DNA of 64,000 nucleotides, from positions 1,787,344 to 1,851,343 of the forward strand of contig NZ_JAINUL010000001.1 of assembly GCF_020639365.1 (NCBI RefSeq). The letters run 5' to 3'. The notes under the pieces were generated by a model, which saw only the letters and a list, made by a program, of their open reading frames with translations, ran no database searches and was not told where the DNA came from. This document shows positions 35,898 to 44,400 of this stretch, one piece after another (positions within the stretch are counted from its first letter, which is position 1; each line of letters opens with the position of its first letter). A program made the translations under genes and the position numbers. The stretch is from Streptomyces flavotricini. GTDB lineage: Bacteria; Actinomycetota; Actinomycetes; Streptomycetales; Streptomycetaceae.

Positions 35898-37738
35898 TCC
35901 CGGGTGGCCGCGGTCCGGGCGGCCGCCACGATCGGCTCGAAGAAGCCGGGGACACCGCCTCCGCCCACGACGAGGGCTCGGTCCAGCAGGGTGTTTCCGG
36001 TCTCGCAGCTGGTCTCCGGAAGCAGCGCGCAGGCGTGGCAGGCGGCGCGGTTGAGATTGCCGAAGCCCTGACCGGTGTGCTCCGAGCACAGCGGGTCCGC
36101 GGAACACCAGGCGGCGGCCTCGGCCATCCGCAGCAGTGTCTCGGCGAGCCGAGGCTGCTCTCCCTGCTGTACGAGGCCCCCGAGCGTCCCCTCCGCATCC
36201 CCGGCCGCCGTGTACACGAGCACCCCGTACTGGTCGTGTTCGGGCCGGGCATAGACACGCTCGCGCAGGCTGGCCGTGGTGTAGCCCGACTCGAAGGACA
36301 GCTGACGCACCAACAAGTGCCCGAGAGTGTGCAGGAGCACGAAACGAGAGGGGAGCTCCGAGCCCGTCAGGGCCTGGAGCCGGTCCTTCTGGAACGAGCG
36401 GTCCAAGTCGGCTCGCAGCCCCGCCACCCGGGCCCGTACGGCGCCATGCTGTTCCCAAGCGGTCAGCGCAGCCGGGTCCAGGGTGATCAGAACCCCTTCA
36501 CCGAAGACTTCGACTGCGGGCAGCCAGCGCAGCCTGCGCGAGGTGTCGGCGGGGACGATCGCGGCATCCGGGGAGACCCGGCTGAAGCCGGACAGGGCGC
36601 GTACCTCCCGGAGCCGGTCGGCAAGGATGATGCGCCCGACGCGCCGGTGCAGTGCGGCCCAGGGCTCAGCGGTCTCCCCGTCCAGCCCCAGCCCGGAGCC
36701 GCGTACCAGGAAGTCCCGCGTCATCGGCGGTTCGGTGGCCGTCAGCGCCGACCATTCCTCGCGGCGCAGGTCGGATCCCGCGGCAGACGCCGTAGCGGCG
36801 GTGGCACCACCGGCAAGGGCAGGCGTGCCCGTCCCCGTCTCCTCGGCGATGAGCGCGTCCAACAGCTCGTCGCCCGCCCCCGTGTCCTCCTTGACCATGT
36901 CCCGGAGGATCTCACCGCGGGGGGTCCCGGCGGCCTTGCACATTGGTACCCAGTAGTCGCTCTCGCGGACCCGGTCGGCGAGAGCCGATCCATCCGGAAC
37001 CGGCGCCTCGGCTTCGGGGAGGGAGAGAGCCGAGTGGACCACCGGGTAGTAGAGGTTGCCCGCGGTGCGCTGCACGACCTGGACGGGCTTGGCGCAGTCG
37101 GTGGCTTCACGCGCCCTCTGCCAGGGGTTCCGTCCGGAACACCGCATGCCATGAGTGCCCAGGACGTCCAACAGGTCGCGGGACGCGCCGCACCCGGCGG
37201 CCGAGCAGGAGACGGAGAGCGCCTCCAGACCGGTCGCCCGGTCCGAGACACGGAAGCGCAGCTGCTCGCGCGAGCCGCAGGACTGCCGCTGCGCGGCGTC
37301 GAGCCGCGCATGCGCCCAGAACCACCAGTCCACGTCGCCGAGGTGCCCCCCGGCGCAGATCTGCACAAAACGCATGGGGGCAAGTCGACGTACCGGCGTG
37401 CAAGACGGGCAGCTCGGAGGTGTCCCGGGCTTCTCGTCGGTGATCCGCCAGCGCACCATGCGGCGACACGACCCACAGAACAGCCAGGCCGGGAAGCGAA
37501 TGTACGGTGCTCCGGGCACGTCGGGGCGGTCAAAACGGTCGTTGAGGGTCGCGGGAGCGGCGAAGAATCCGGTCACGCCGAGCCGCGAGGCCAATCGCGG
37601 GGATTCCACCGGCTGACGCAGCCGCGGCCAGTCCCCGATACCGGTCGCGACGAACGACTCGCCCTGGATGTCGAAGACCGCGCCGACGCCGAACGGGAGC
37701 ACCGTCTGGGCCTGACGGACTCTAAGCTTGCGGTTCAC
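35894..37738 (-). CDS. drmB: DrmB-like DUF1998 protein of a DISARM-related system
   Basis: 614 residues from GTG 37738, whose GTGA overlaps the drmA stop and has GGGAG upstream. The start VNRKLRVRQAQTVLPFGVGA is characteristic of DrmB. Cys clusters (CGSCRRM, CPSC, CSAAGCG, CADPLC-type near the end) can bind zinc. The DUF1998 core is LLHTLGHLLVRQLSFESGY near residue 470 with CHACALLPETSCE later. DrmB has no ATPase motifs itself; in DISARM it forms a complex with the DrmA helicase and blocks incoming phage DNA. Gene order and overlap with drmA match known DISARM loci. Confidence 0.9.
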   Translation of the reverse strand: MNRKLRVRQAQTVLPFGVGAVFDIQGESFVATGIGDWPRLRQPVESPRLASRLGVTGFFAAPATLNDRFDRPDVPGAPYIRFPAWLFCGSCRRMVRWRITDEKPGTPPSCPSCTPVRRLAPMRFVQICAGGHLGDVDWWFWAHARLDAAQRQSCGSREQLRFRVSDRATGLEALSVSCSAAGCGASRDLLDVLGTHGMRCSGRNPWQRAREATDCAKPVQVVQRTAGNLYYPVVHSALSLPEAEAPVPDGSALADRVRESDYWVPMCKAAGTPRGEILRDMVKEDTGAGDELLDALIAEETGTGTPALAGGATAATASAAGSDLRREEWSALTATEPPMTRDFLVRGSGLGLDGETAEPWAALHRRVGRIILADRLREVRALSGFSRVSPDAAIVPADTSRRLRWLPAVEVFGEGVLITLDPAALTAWEQHGAVRARVAGLRADLDRSFQKDRLQALTGSELPSRFVLLHTLGHLLVRQLSFESGYTTASLRERVYARPEHDQYGVLVYTAAGDAEGTLGGLVQQGEQPRLAETLLRMAEAAAWCSADPLCSEHTGQGFGNLNRAACHACALLPETSCETGNTLLDRALVVGGGGVPGFFEPIVAAARTAATRE

Positions 37739-40700
37739 TGGTCGGCTCCCTTCACCGTCACCTGGCATTCACGATCCACGCTGCGCATGGAGTGGAGGGT
37801 CTCCCACAACCCCCCGTGCTGTTCGAAGTTCTTCAGCAGGTTGTGCTGCCCCTTGCCCTGACTGCGGTAGTAGAGCTCCTTGCCCTCCTGCCTGGCATTG
37901 CGGGCCGCCTCCTCCCAGGCAGTGAGCAACTCCGCGAGTTCGGTACGGACCGCGTGCGCCGCACGCCGGTCACTGGCTCCTGCCTTCCGCGCGAGAAGTT
38001 CTGCCAGCGCCCGTGCCGCACCGGTGTGGTCCGGCAGGTCCCCTGCCTGGTTCTCGGCGCTCAGGCCGAGCCGGTGCCGTACGAGGATGACGAGCGCTGC
38101 GTGCAGGGCGCGCCGGCGCGCCGGCACCGACCACGGTGTGACGCTGGTCGGTTCGACGTTCCGGTAGAGGGCCCGGTGATAGGGGTCGAATGTCTCGTAG
38201 TGTGAACGGTCCCTGGGGCGGGTGGCGTTGAAGAAGGTGACGATCAGTCCGGGTACACCATGACGGCCGACCCGGCTGGTGGCCTGGATGTACTCGGCCG
38301 TGGTCTTGGGCTGCCCCTGCATCAGCATCAGCGCGAGCCGTTTGACGTCCACGCCGACCGACAGCATGTTGGTGCAGGGCAGGAAGGAAACGGCTTCAGG
38401 TTCCGTCCAGGGCTTCTCCAGCCGGTCCAGCAGCACGGGCTGTTCGGCCCTTGCCAGGTTGCTGGTCAGCTCTTGTACCTGGTGGTCGGCGAGTTGCCGG
38501 GCACCGGATCCGGCGTCCAGGCCGGTGAGCTGGGCGGGGATGTCGTCCGCCGCTGCGGTGACGGTTCGGCCGAGTTCGCGAAGGCTGTGATGGTAGGCGA
38601 CGAGGGTCCAGTAGGAGTCCCGGTGCTCCTCCGGTAGTTCCCATGCTCCCTGGAGCATGGCCGCGGCGGTGGCGACCGCTGCACGGCCGGCGGTATGCCC
38701 TTGGGCCATGACGCCCAGGTAGCGCCGTCCGGGGCGTGAGGTGTCGGGCTCGGCGAAGTAGGAGTGCCGGGCGTCGAGCCCGGCGGGCGGGAAGAGCTGT
38801 ACGTCGGTTCCGTAGAGGGAGCGGACCTGTTCGCCGGAGCGGCGGATCGTCGCGGTGGAGGCGACCACCTTGGGGCCCGTTCCGTCGGCCGTCGCGCACA
38901 GGCCGAGGATCGCTGCCTCGTACAGTCCGACGGTCGTACCGAGCGGACCGGTCAGCAGGTGCAGTTCGTCCTGGATGACCAGGGAAGGCGGGAGGCTGCT
39001 GCCCCCTGCCCCGAACAGGCTTCCCGCTCGTGGCTCCCAGGCGAGCCGCGCGAACTTGTCGACGGTACCGAGAACGAAGGTGGGCGGCCGGTCGTACAGC
39101 TGCTGGTCGACCACGGCTACTGGGAGCTCGTCATGGAAGGCGCACGCGTCGCGCGGGCAGAAGAACGCGAAGGAGTCGGCGCCCGCCCGGATGCCGTAAT
39201 CGGCGTGGTCGGCCGAGCGGTGGGCGGGCACGATGCGGGTGCCGCACCAGGGGCAGCGGTCGAGGATGAAGACGTCCTCGGGTCGGGCGGCGGACCGCAC
39301 GTCCTGAGCCGCCGCTACCGCTGCCTCGTACGTGTTGGGCGAGGTCGCCTCGCCGACCCACAGACCGATCGAGAACGGCTCGTCACCGTAGCGGGCGGGA
39401 TCGCCGCGGCGCATCGTCTCCAGGGCGCACACGGTGGTCGCGGCCCGCTGGAACTGCTGGGTGGTCAGCAGGCTGAGGGTGTAGCGGCTGAGGACCGCGG
39501 TGCCGCCGCCCTTGGGGTCGCGGCGGCGCAGCACCATCACGAAGGCGGCGAGCAGCAGGTAGGCCTCCGTCTTGCCACCGCCGGTGGGGAACCAGATCAG
39601 GTCGGTCATGCCCCGGTCGGGGTGGCGGGGGTCGGCGACGCCGTCCAGGGCCAGCAGGAAGAACGCCAGTTGGAACGGCCGCCAGGTTGATTCGGGGTCA
39701 GGTGCCGGGTCGACGGACATGGCGTCGCCCCGGGGCCGCCGCTCGCCCGCCTGGTCGCGTGCGGAGTGACGCATCTGCAGGGCCATGGCGAGGTTGGCGG
39801 CGCGGAAGGCTTCCAGGACTTCGGGGCAGCCGGGATCGCACAAGGTGCGGACGCCGGACTCCATCCGGACGACGGCAGCGCCGATGCGCTCCAGGATCCG
39901 GTCGGCGGCATCCCGGCCCCAGGCGGGTACCGCGGTGTCCTGCTGTTCCTCGTACCAACGGCGGTAGTCAGAGGTGAATTCCGTCAGTTCCTGCCGCAGC
40001 TGAGCGACGGGCAGGCCCGGGTCGGCGAGGTGTAGCACGTTGAGTACGGGTGTGCCGCTGAGGCCGGCCGCACGGGTCGCGGACACCTCGGCCTCCGGCA
40101 GGACCACCGCACGCAGTCCGGTCACGACCTCGCCCTCGCGGCATTCCTCGACGGCGCAGCCGTGGCCGACGGCGTGGGTCCGCACGTGCCGGTACTGGAG
40201 CCGCAGCTCCTGCTCTTCCGGGTCCCGGCTGGCCAGCCGGACGCTGGGGTACTCCAGTACCCGGCCCTCGCTGGGACGGACGTCGAGCGCCACCTGGAAC
40301 AGCATCCTGTCCCACTGGGCCGAGCGGCCCAGCGTCGGTTCGGTGCGAGCTGTGTTCACCAGCGCCACCGTGACCAGCAGACCGTCTCCGAGGGGGCGGC
40401 GGCGGATCCTGAGCTCGGCCCGCCCGTCGAGGACGCTGACGGCATCGCGGTCCGGCCCGACCCGGTGGGTTTCCTGCGGCAGTGCGACCCGCTGCCACCG
40501 GCGCCCCTGGTCGCCCTGGGCGCGCAGGGTGCGGTAGTGGGCGCCGCCGCAGCCGATCTCGATGGTGTCACTGTCCGTGTAGAAGCTGAGGCCGAGGGAG
40601 GAAGGCAACCAGGCGTTGGATTCCGGTACGGGGTCGTCCGCTGGGTCGGTGTCGAGGGCCGCTCCTTCGGTTCCGATGCCGTCCGCGTCTTCGGCTGCCA

Positions 40701-40854
40701 GCGTCAGCTGCCTCTGGAGATCGGCGTCCTGGGGGTAGAGCGTGCCCATGAGGTACTGGCGGTCGGGCGGCGCGTCGAGGACTTCGTCCTCGCCGTGAAC
40801 CGGTCCGACCAGCTGGCGGGTCAGATAGTCGACAAGTTCTTGTCGGGGGTCCAT
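37735..40854 (-). CDS. drmA: DrmA-like superfamily 2 helicase of a DISARM-related system
   Basis: 1039 residues; ATG 40854 with GAGGA five bases upstream. The N-terminus (VDYLTRQLVGPVHGEDEVL, then PPDRQYLMGTLYP) is typical of DrmA. Helicase motifs: WFPTGGGKTEAYLLLA (Walker A, about 420), VIQDELHLLTGPLGT (motif II as DELH, about 625), and motifs IV-VI in NMLSVGVDVKRLALM and EYIQATSRVGRHGVPG (about 830-870). A CPWCG and CFFCP-like Cys set near 540-575 suggests a zinc site. DrmA is the helicase of the DISARM core and works with DrmB. It is followed by drmB with a 4-base overlap and preceded by the sigma-like gene after 48 bases. Confidence 0.92.
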   Translation of the reverse strand: MDPRQELVDYLTRQLVGPVHGEDEVLDAPPDRQYLMGTLYPQDADLQRQLTLAAEDADGIGTEGAALDTDPADDPVPESNAWLPSSLGLSFYTDSDTIEIGCGGAHYRTLRAQGDQGRRWQRVALPQETHRVGPDRDAVSVLDGRAELRIRRRPLGDGLLVTVALVNTARTEPTLGRSAQWDRMLFQVALDVRPSEGRVLEYPSVRLASRDPEEQELRLQYRHVRTHAVGHGCAVEECREGEVVTGLRAVVLPEAEVSATRAAGLSGTPVLNVLHLADPGLPVAQLRQELTEFTSDYRRWYEEQQDTAVPAWGRDAADRILERIGAAVVRMESGVRTLCDPGCPEVLEAFRAANLAMALQMRHSARDQAGERRPRGDAMSVDPAPDPESTWRPFQLAFFLLALDGVADPRHPDRGMTDLIWFPTGGGKTEAYLLLAAFVMVLRRRDPKGGGTAVLSRYTLSLLTTQQFQRAATTVCALETMRRGDPARYGDEPFSIGLWVGEATSPNTYEAAVAAAQDVRSAARPEDVFILDRCPWCGTRIVPAHRSADHADYGIRAGADSFAFFCPRDACAFHDELPVAVVDQQLYDRPPTFVLGTVDKFARLAWEPRAGSLFGAGGSSLPPSLVIQDELHLLTGPLGTTVGLYEAAILGLCATADGTGPKVVASTATIRRSGEQVRSLYGTDVQLFPPAGLDARHSYFAEPDTSRPGRRYLGVMAQGHTAGRAAVATAAAMLQGAWELPEEHRDSYWTLVAYHHSLRELGRTVTAAADDIPAQLTGLDAGSGARQLADHQVQELTSNLARAEQPVLLDRLEKPWTEPEAVSFLPCTNMLSVGVDVKRLALMLMQGQPKTTAEYIQATSRVGRHGVPGLIVTFFNATRPRDRSHYETFDPYHRALYRNVEPTSVTPWSVPARRRALHAALVILVRHRLGLSAENQAGDLPDHTGAARALAELLARKAGASDRRAAHAVRTELAELLTAWEEAARNARQEGKELYYRSQGKGQHNLLKNFEQHGGLWETLHSMRSVDRECQVTVKGADQ

Positions 40855-40902
40855 GGTGTCCTCGGGAGACGTACGGGTATGCGGGCCGGGGTGGATGGGT
40901 GC

Positions 40903-43900
40903 TCAGCCGCGGCGCCACCGGTCACGGAGCGGCCTGCGCTCGGACGCGGTCATGGCTGCCAGCTCTTCCTGGAGTTGGGCGATGCGTACCCACGCATCGT
41001 GCTCGGCCTGAGCCACCCGTCCGTTCGCCGCGGACTCCGCCTCGGCGACGCGCTGGGCGGCCCACCTTTCGACAACCTCCACCCGGGCATCCGCCTGTGC
41101 ATCGGCGTCCTGGAGAGCCCGCTCCCGCTGCGCGAGTGCGGACTCGGCCGATCGCAGGCGCTCTGCCAGCGCGGAAATACGCGCCTCGTGTTCCTGGGCG
41201 GCACGCCGGAGCAGCTCCTCGGCTTCGTCCGCCCTGCGCCGGGCAGCTGCCAGGGCGCGTAGCGCGTCGGCCGCAGACTCGGCGGCCTGTCGTGCTGCCT
41301 GGAGGTCCGCCTCGGCCTGGCTCCGCAGCCGGACCATGCGTTCATCGGCCGCGCGACGCAACGAAGCCGCTTGACGCTGCAGGGCCAGGTCGACGCGATT
41401 GAGCAGTGCGGACTCCAGCTCGTCGAGCTGTCGCTCGGTGTCGGCGGCAGCGCCAAGGGCATGCTTCCGCTCCTTTTCGAGCGCGTCCGCAAGCTCCTGC
41501 CGGAGCCGGCTTTCGGACGCCGCCCCGTCCGCCCGCAGAGCCGCGATGCGCCGCTCGTAGCTCTCGCGCACGGCGTCCGCACGGTGCCGCTCGGCCGTGC
41601 CGTCCTCGGCAAGCGGCCCGCTCTGCGCGACCGCGGTGGCGGGCTCGACCGGCCCCGCGGCAGCCACCGCGTCGGCCGGGGGCACCCGCTCCGTCGCCGG
41701 AGCCCCGGCGGCAGCCCGCGCGACGGGTACCGCAACGACCTGCTCGGGGGTCGGGGTCGGCACGGCTGCCTCGACGGGCTCGGTCTGCCGGGCAGGTTCC
41801 GCGGCGGCCGTCCCCTCGGCCGCGGACCGCAACGGCGTCGAAATCTGCTCGACGCCAACCGGGCCACCGGTCTCGACCGGCGTGGACGCTGTCGTGGCCT
41901 CGCCGCGCGCGGTCGGCTGGGAGATGAACTCACGCAGGGCATCACGCACCGCGAGCCGCGACTCGCTGCGCACCAGGGGGCGCTCGGCGAGGTAGACCCG
42001 GGGGGAGACACCATTCAGTGCCTCGAAGGACCGGTCGAGGAAGTCCGGGGGACGCTGGCCCGCGTCCTTGAGGGCGTCGAAGAGCTTCTGCAGCACCTGC
42101 AGAGCCGCGACAGCCGGGCGGTCCAGCGTTCCGCGGCTCTTCACCGCCTCCACCACGTCATCGGCGGCGGACTGCCCCAGGAGTCCGGCCAGTTCGACGT
42201 CGCCGAGAGCCACCAGCGCGTACTCGGCGAGCCAGACGACGGTCCCTGAGAACACGACGGGAATGGCCAGCGCCTGCTCCCAGTCCGGCGGGTACCTTCC
42301 GGCCGGGCGCGCCTCCGGCTCGGGCCCGGGGTCCGGCCTCGGCGGCGACTGCGGGCCGGCATCGGGCGCCCGCTGAGGCTGCGGCTCCGATGCCCGCTCC
42401 GGGCCCGGCCCGGCGGCCGGCCGTGGATCCGGCTCCGGCTCCGGGTTCCGCGCTGGTCCTGCCTCCGCAGGCAGCACTGTGGAGGCACCGGACAAGGACA
42501 GTTGCACAGCCACCTCCAGCGCCGCTGGAGCCTCGGGCTCGACACCGGCAGCCACATCAGGCTCCCTCGGGGGCTGCGGAGCAAGGGGTACCCGCTGAGT
42601 CGGCACGGTTGCCGGTGTGCGCAGTCGGCGGGCCTGCTTCGCCGGCGCCTTGCGTTTGCGCGGCTTCGGGTCCGGCGGTTCGGCGTGCCCCGGGCCGATC
42701 CCGTGGGCCAGCAGCATCTCGCGGAAGGCCGCGAACGCCTTCACTTCGACCTGACGGATCCGCTCCCGGGTGACGCCGAACTCCTTCCCCAGGTCGTCCA
42801 GTGTCGACCGGTCGCCGCCGTCCAGGCCGGTGCGGCGCAGCAGGATCCGCGCATCCCGTGCGTCGAAGCGGGTGAGCAGGGAAAGCAGGTGCTTGCGCCC
42901 CATCTCCTGCATCGCCAGGTGTTCCGCCGACGGCAGGGGCCGTTCCAGCGCGACCAGGTCCCCCAGGTGCACACCGTCTCCGATGACCCGGTCCAGGGAA
43001 TCCGTACGTCGGCTGACCCGCCGGATCTCCTCGACCCGCTGCACGCTCAGGTCGCAGGCCACGGCGACATGGACAGCGCTCCACGGGCGGCCTTCCGACT
43101 GGAGCCTGCGTTCTGCTGCGGCGACTTTGCGGATCTGTTCGTGGAAGTGCACCGGGATGCGGATGACCGCCCCCTCGTCCGCCACGGCCCTGCTTATCGA
43201 CTGCCGGATCCACCACGTCGCGTACGTGGAGAACTTGTAGCCCCTGGTGGGATCGAACTTGACGGCTGCCCGGAGCAGCCCGAGGGCCCCGTGCTGGAAC
43301 AGGTCCTCGTGATCGAGGCCCTGTCCCCCGTGGCGGAGGGCAATACTGTGGGCGAGCCCCTGGTTGTGCACGACGAAGCAGTTGCGTGCTCTGACTCGGA
43401 GGTCGGTGGCCGCGAGTGCGGCGATCTCAGCCTCAGTCGGCCGGCTCTCGATCCGATCAGCGCCACCCCGCACCAGTACGGCGAGACCCACTTCCTCCTC
43501 GGCCGTGAGCATGCGCTTCTCGGGTCGCCGCGTGAACCGGTCCTCGTTCAACACCGCCAGCGCGGCCCGGACCGCTCGGCCGACATCCCCGAGAGGCCGC
43601 GTGGGCGCGCCCGAGTCCGGGTCCTGATCCGGCTCGAACTCCTCCTGTTCGGCGCATTCGGGTTCCGCCACGGGAGGCTGCGTCTCCGCTTCGGCCTGCA
43701 CGTCTCCCTCATGCACACCCGGCCCCCTGGGGGCTCCCGTCACATCCTGCGGCCGGGCCGCTTCCCGGAGCGAGCGTGTCTCCGCCGGGGTCAACCCCGA
43801 GAGCCTGGCCACCCCCTCCACGACGGTTGCACTCACCCGGCCCTGCGCATCCGCGTACCTGCCCAGCAGCGCATGCGCCGCCGGCACCCGGCCCGTCATC

Positions 43901-44163
43901 GCCGGGTGCACAACCTTTCGCGCGTCACGATCGTCGTGGTCCGTATGCTCCGCTTTCCGTCGGACCTGAAGCCCCAGGCGGGCCAGCTCGCCCCGCAACC
44001 GCTCCTGCTCGGCCTGCGCCAGCCCGAGGCTTCCGACGCGGCGCTGGAAGTCCTGCTCGGAGACCACACCGCCCACCGCGGCCTTGCCGAGTTCGGCGTA
44101 CAGCTCGCGGAGCGCGTTCCGGAGTCCGGCCGCATCCCGCTCGCCCCGAGCGTCTTCACTCAC
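40903..44163 (-). CDS. Sigma-70-like protein with long coiled-coil C-terminus
   Basis: 1086 residues, several times longer than ordinary sigma factors outside the primary type. Residues 1-150 are helical and may act like region 1.1. Region 2 spans about 258-330: GLDHEDLFQHGALGLLRAAV, KFSTYATWWIRQSISRAV. Region 3 is about 335-400, and region 4 about 430-490 (LDDLGKEFGVTRERIRQVEVKA), all intact. A Pro/Ala-rich linker carries a folded segment near 690-770 (PDWEQALAIPVVF, ALVALGDVELAGLLG), then a second linker and a coiled coil of over 200 residues (about 870-1080) rich in Ala, Glu and Arg. GTG 44163 has GGAGGGG seven bases upstream. First gene of the DrmA-DrmB operon. Expected role: transcription of the island or phage-responsive control. 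Confidence 0.88.
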   Translation of the reverse strand: MSEDARGERDAAGLRNALRELYAELGKAAVGGVVSEQDFQRRVGSLGLAQAEQERLRGELARLGLQVRRKAEHTDHDDRDARKVVHPAMTGRVPAAHALLGRYADAQGRVSATVVEGVARLSGLTPAETRSLREAARPQDVTGAPRGPGVHEGDVQAEAETQPPVAEPECAEQEEFEPDQDPDSGAPTRPLGDVGRAVRAALAVLNEDRFTRRPEKRMLTAEEEVGLAVLVRGGADRIESRPTEAEIAALAATDLRVRARNCFVVHNQGLAHSIALRHGGQGLDHEDLFQHGALGLLRAAVKFDPTRGYKFSTYATWWIRQSISRAVADEGAVIRIPVHFHEQIRKVAAAERRLQSEGRPWSAVHVAVACDLSVQRVEEIRRVSRRTDSLDRVIGDGVHLGDLVALERPLPSAEHLAMQEMGRKHLLSLLTRFDARDARILLRRTGLDGGDRSTLDDLGKEFGVTRERIRQVEVKAFAAFREMLLAHGIGPGHAEPPDPKPRKRKAPAKQARRLRTPATVPTQRVPLAPQPPREPDVAAGVEPEAPAALEVAVQLSLSGASTVLPAEAGPARNPEPEPDPRPAAGPGPERASEPQPQRAPDAGPQSPPRPDPGPEPEARPAGRYPPDWEQALAIPVVFSGTVVWLAEYALVALGDVELAGLLGQSAADDVVEAVKSRGTLDRPAVAALQVLQKLFDALKDAGQRPPDFLDRSFEALNGVSPRVYLAERPLVRSESRLAVRDALREFISQPTARGEATTASTPVETGGPVGVEQISTPLRSAAEGTAAAEPARQTEPVEAAVPTPTPEQVVAVPVARAAAGAPATERVPPADAVAAAGPVEPATAVAQSGPLAEDGTAERHRADAVRESYERRIAALRADGAASESRLRQELADALEKERKHALGAAADTERQLDELESALLNRVDLALQRQAASLRRAADERMVRLRSQAEADLQAARQAAESAADALRALAAARRRADEAEELLRRAAQEHEARISALAERLRSAESALAQRERALQDADAQADARVEVVERWAAQRVAEAESAANGRVAQAEHDAWVRIAQLQEELAAMTASERRPLRDRWRRG

Positions 44164-44194
44164 GGCCACCCCTCCCTCACCCGTTCAAGAAATG

Positions 44195-44243
44195 ACCCTA
44201 GGTTCGATCTGTTGACAATGTCAACAGATCTCGCACTAGGAAT
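44195..44243. promoter_or_regulatory. Back-to-back promoters sharing a 25-bp perfect palindromic operator
   Basis: The palindrome occupies 44206-44230: 12-base arms (GATCTGTTGACA and its complement) around a single A at 44218. Each arm contains TTGACA, the ideal -35 box. Leftward, TTGACA (44224-44219) with an 18-base spacer leads to TAGGGT (44200-44195). Rightward, TTGACA (44212-44217) leads to weaker CTAGGA/TAGGAA (44236-44242). A protein bound to the palindrome would block both; polymerase can use only one side at a time. It lies 43 bases from the sigma gene start, so its transcript has a short leader. Confidence 0.8.
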
Positions 44244-44321
44244 CACACAGAAGACGTGTGTACATTTTGAGCTGCGAGGAAGGCACGAGAGGGCCATGCC
44301 ATCTCTGCGACCATGAACAGA

Positions 44322-44349
44322 GCACCTGCCGCCCATGGGGGGCAGGTGC
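44322..44349 (+). promoter_or_regulatory. Hairpin in the leader of the kinase-helicase gene
   Basis: Perfect 9-bp arms (GCACCTGCC/GGCAGGTGC) with an inner CCCATGGG palindrome can form one long stem. It lies 52 bases before the GTG at 44401, inside the roughly 150-base leader expected from the upstream promoter. It could attenuate transcription or mask translation; nothing decides this. Confidence 0.5.
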
Positions 44350-44400
44350 ACGGGGTGGACCAGCAGGGGGCGCAGCGACGTGGCAGGGAGAGGGGCGGCA

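Noticed and set aside
44206..44230. Palindrome as a phage or integrase attachment site
   Set aside because: It lies between divergent defence operons with -35 boxes in each arm; no integrase or matching repeat is seen.
42502..44316. Open plus-strand frame of 604 codons antisense to the sigma gene
   Set aside because: Sigma regions 2 to 4 are clear on the minus strand; this frame has no domain and would cross the palindromic promoter.
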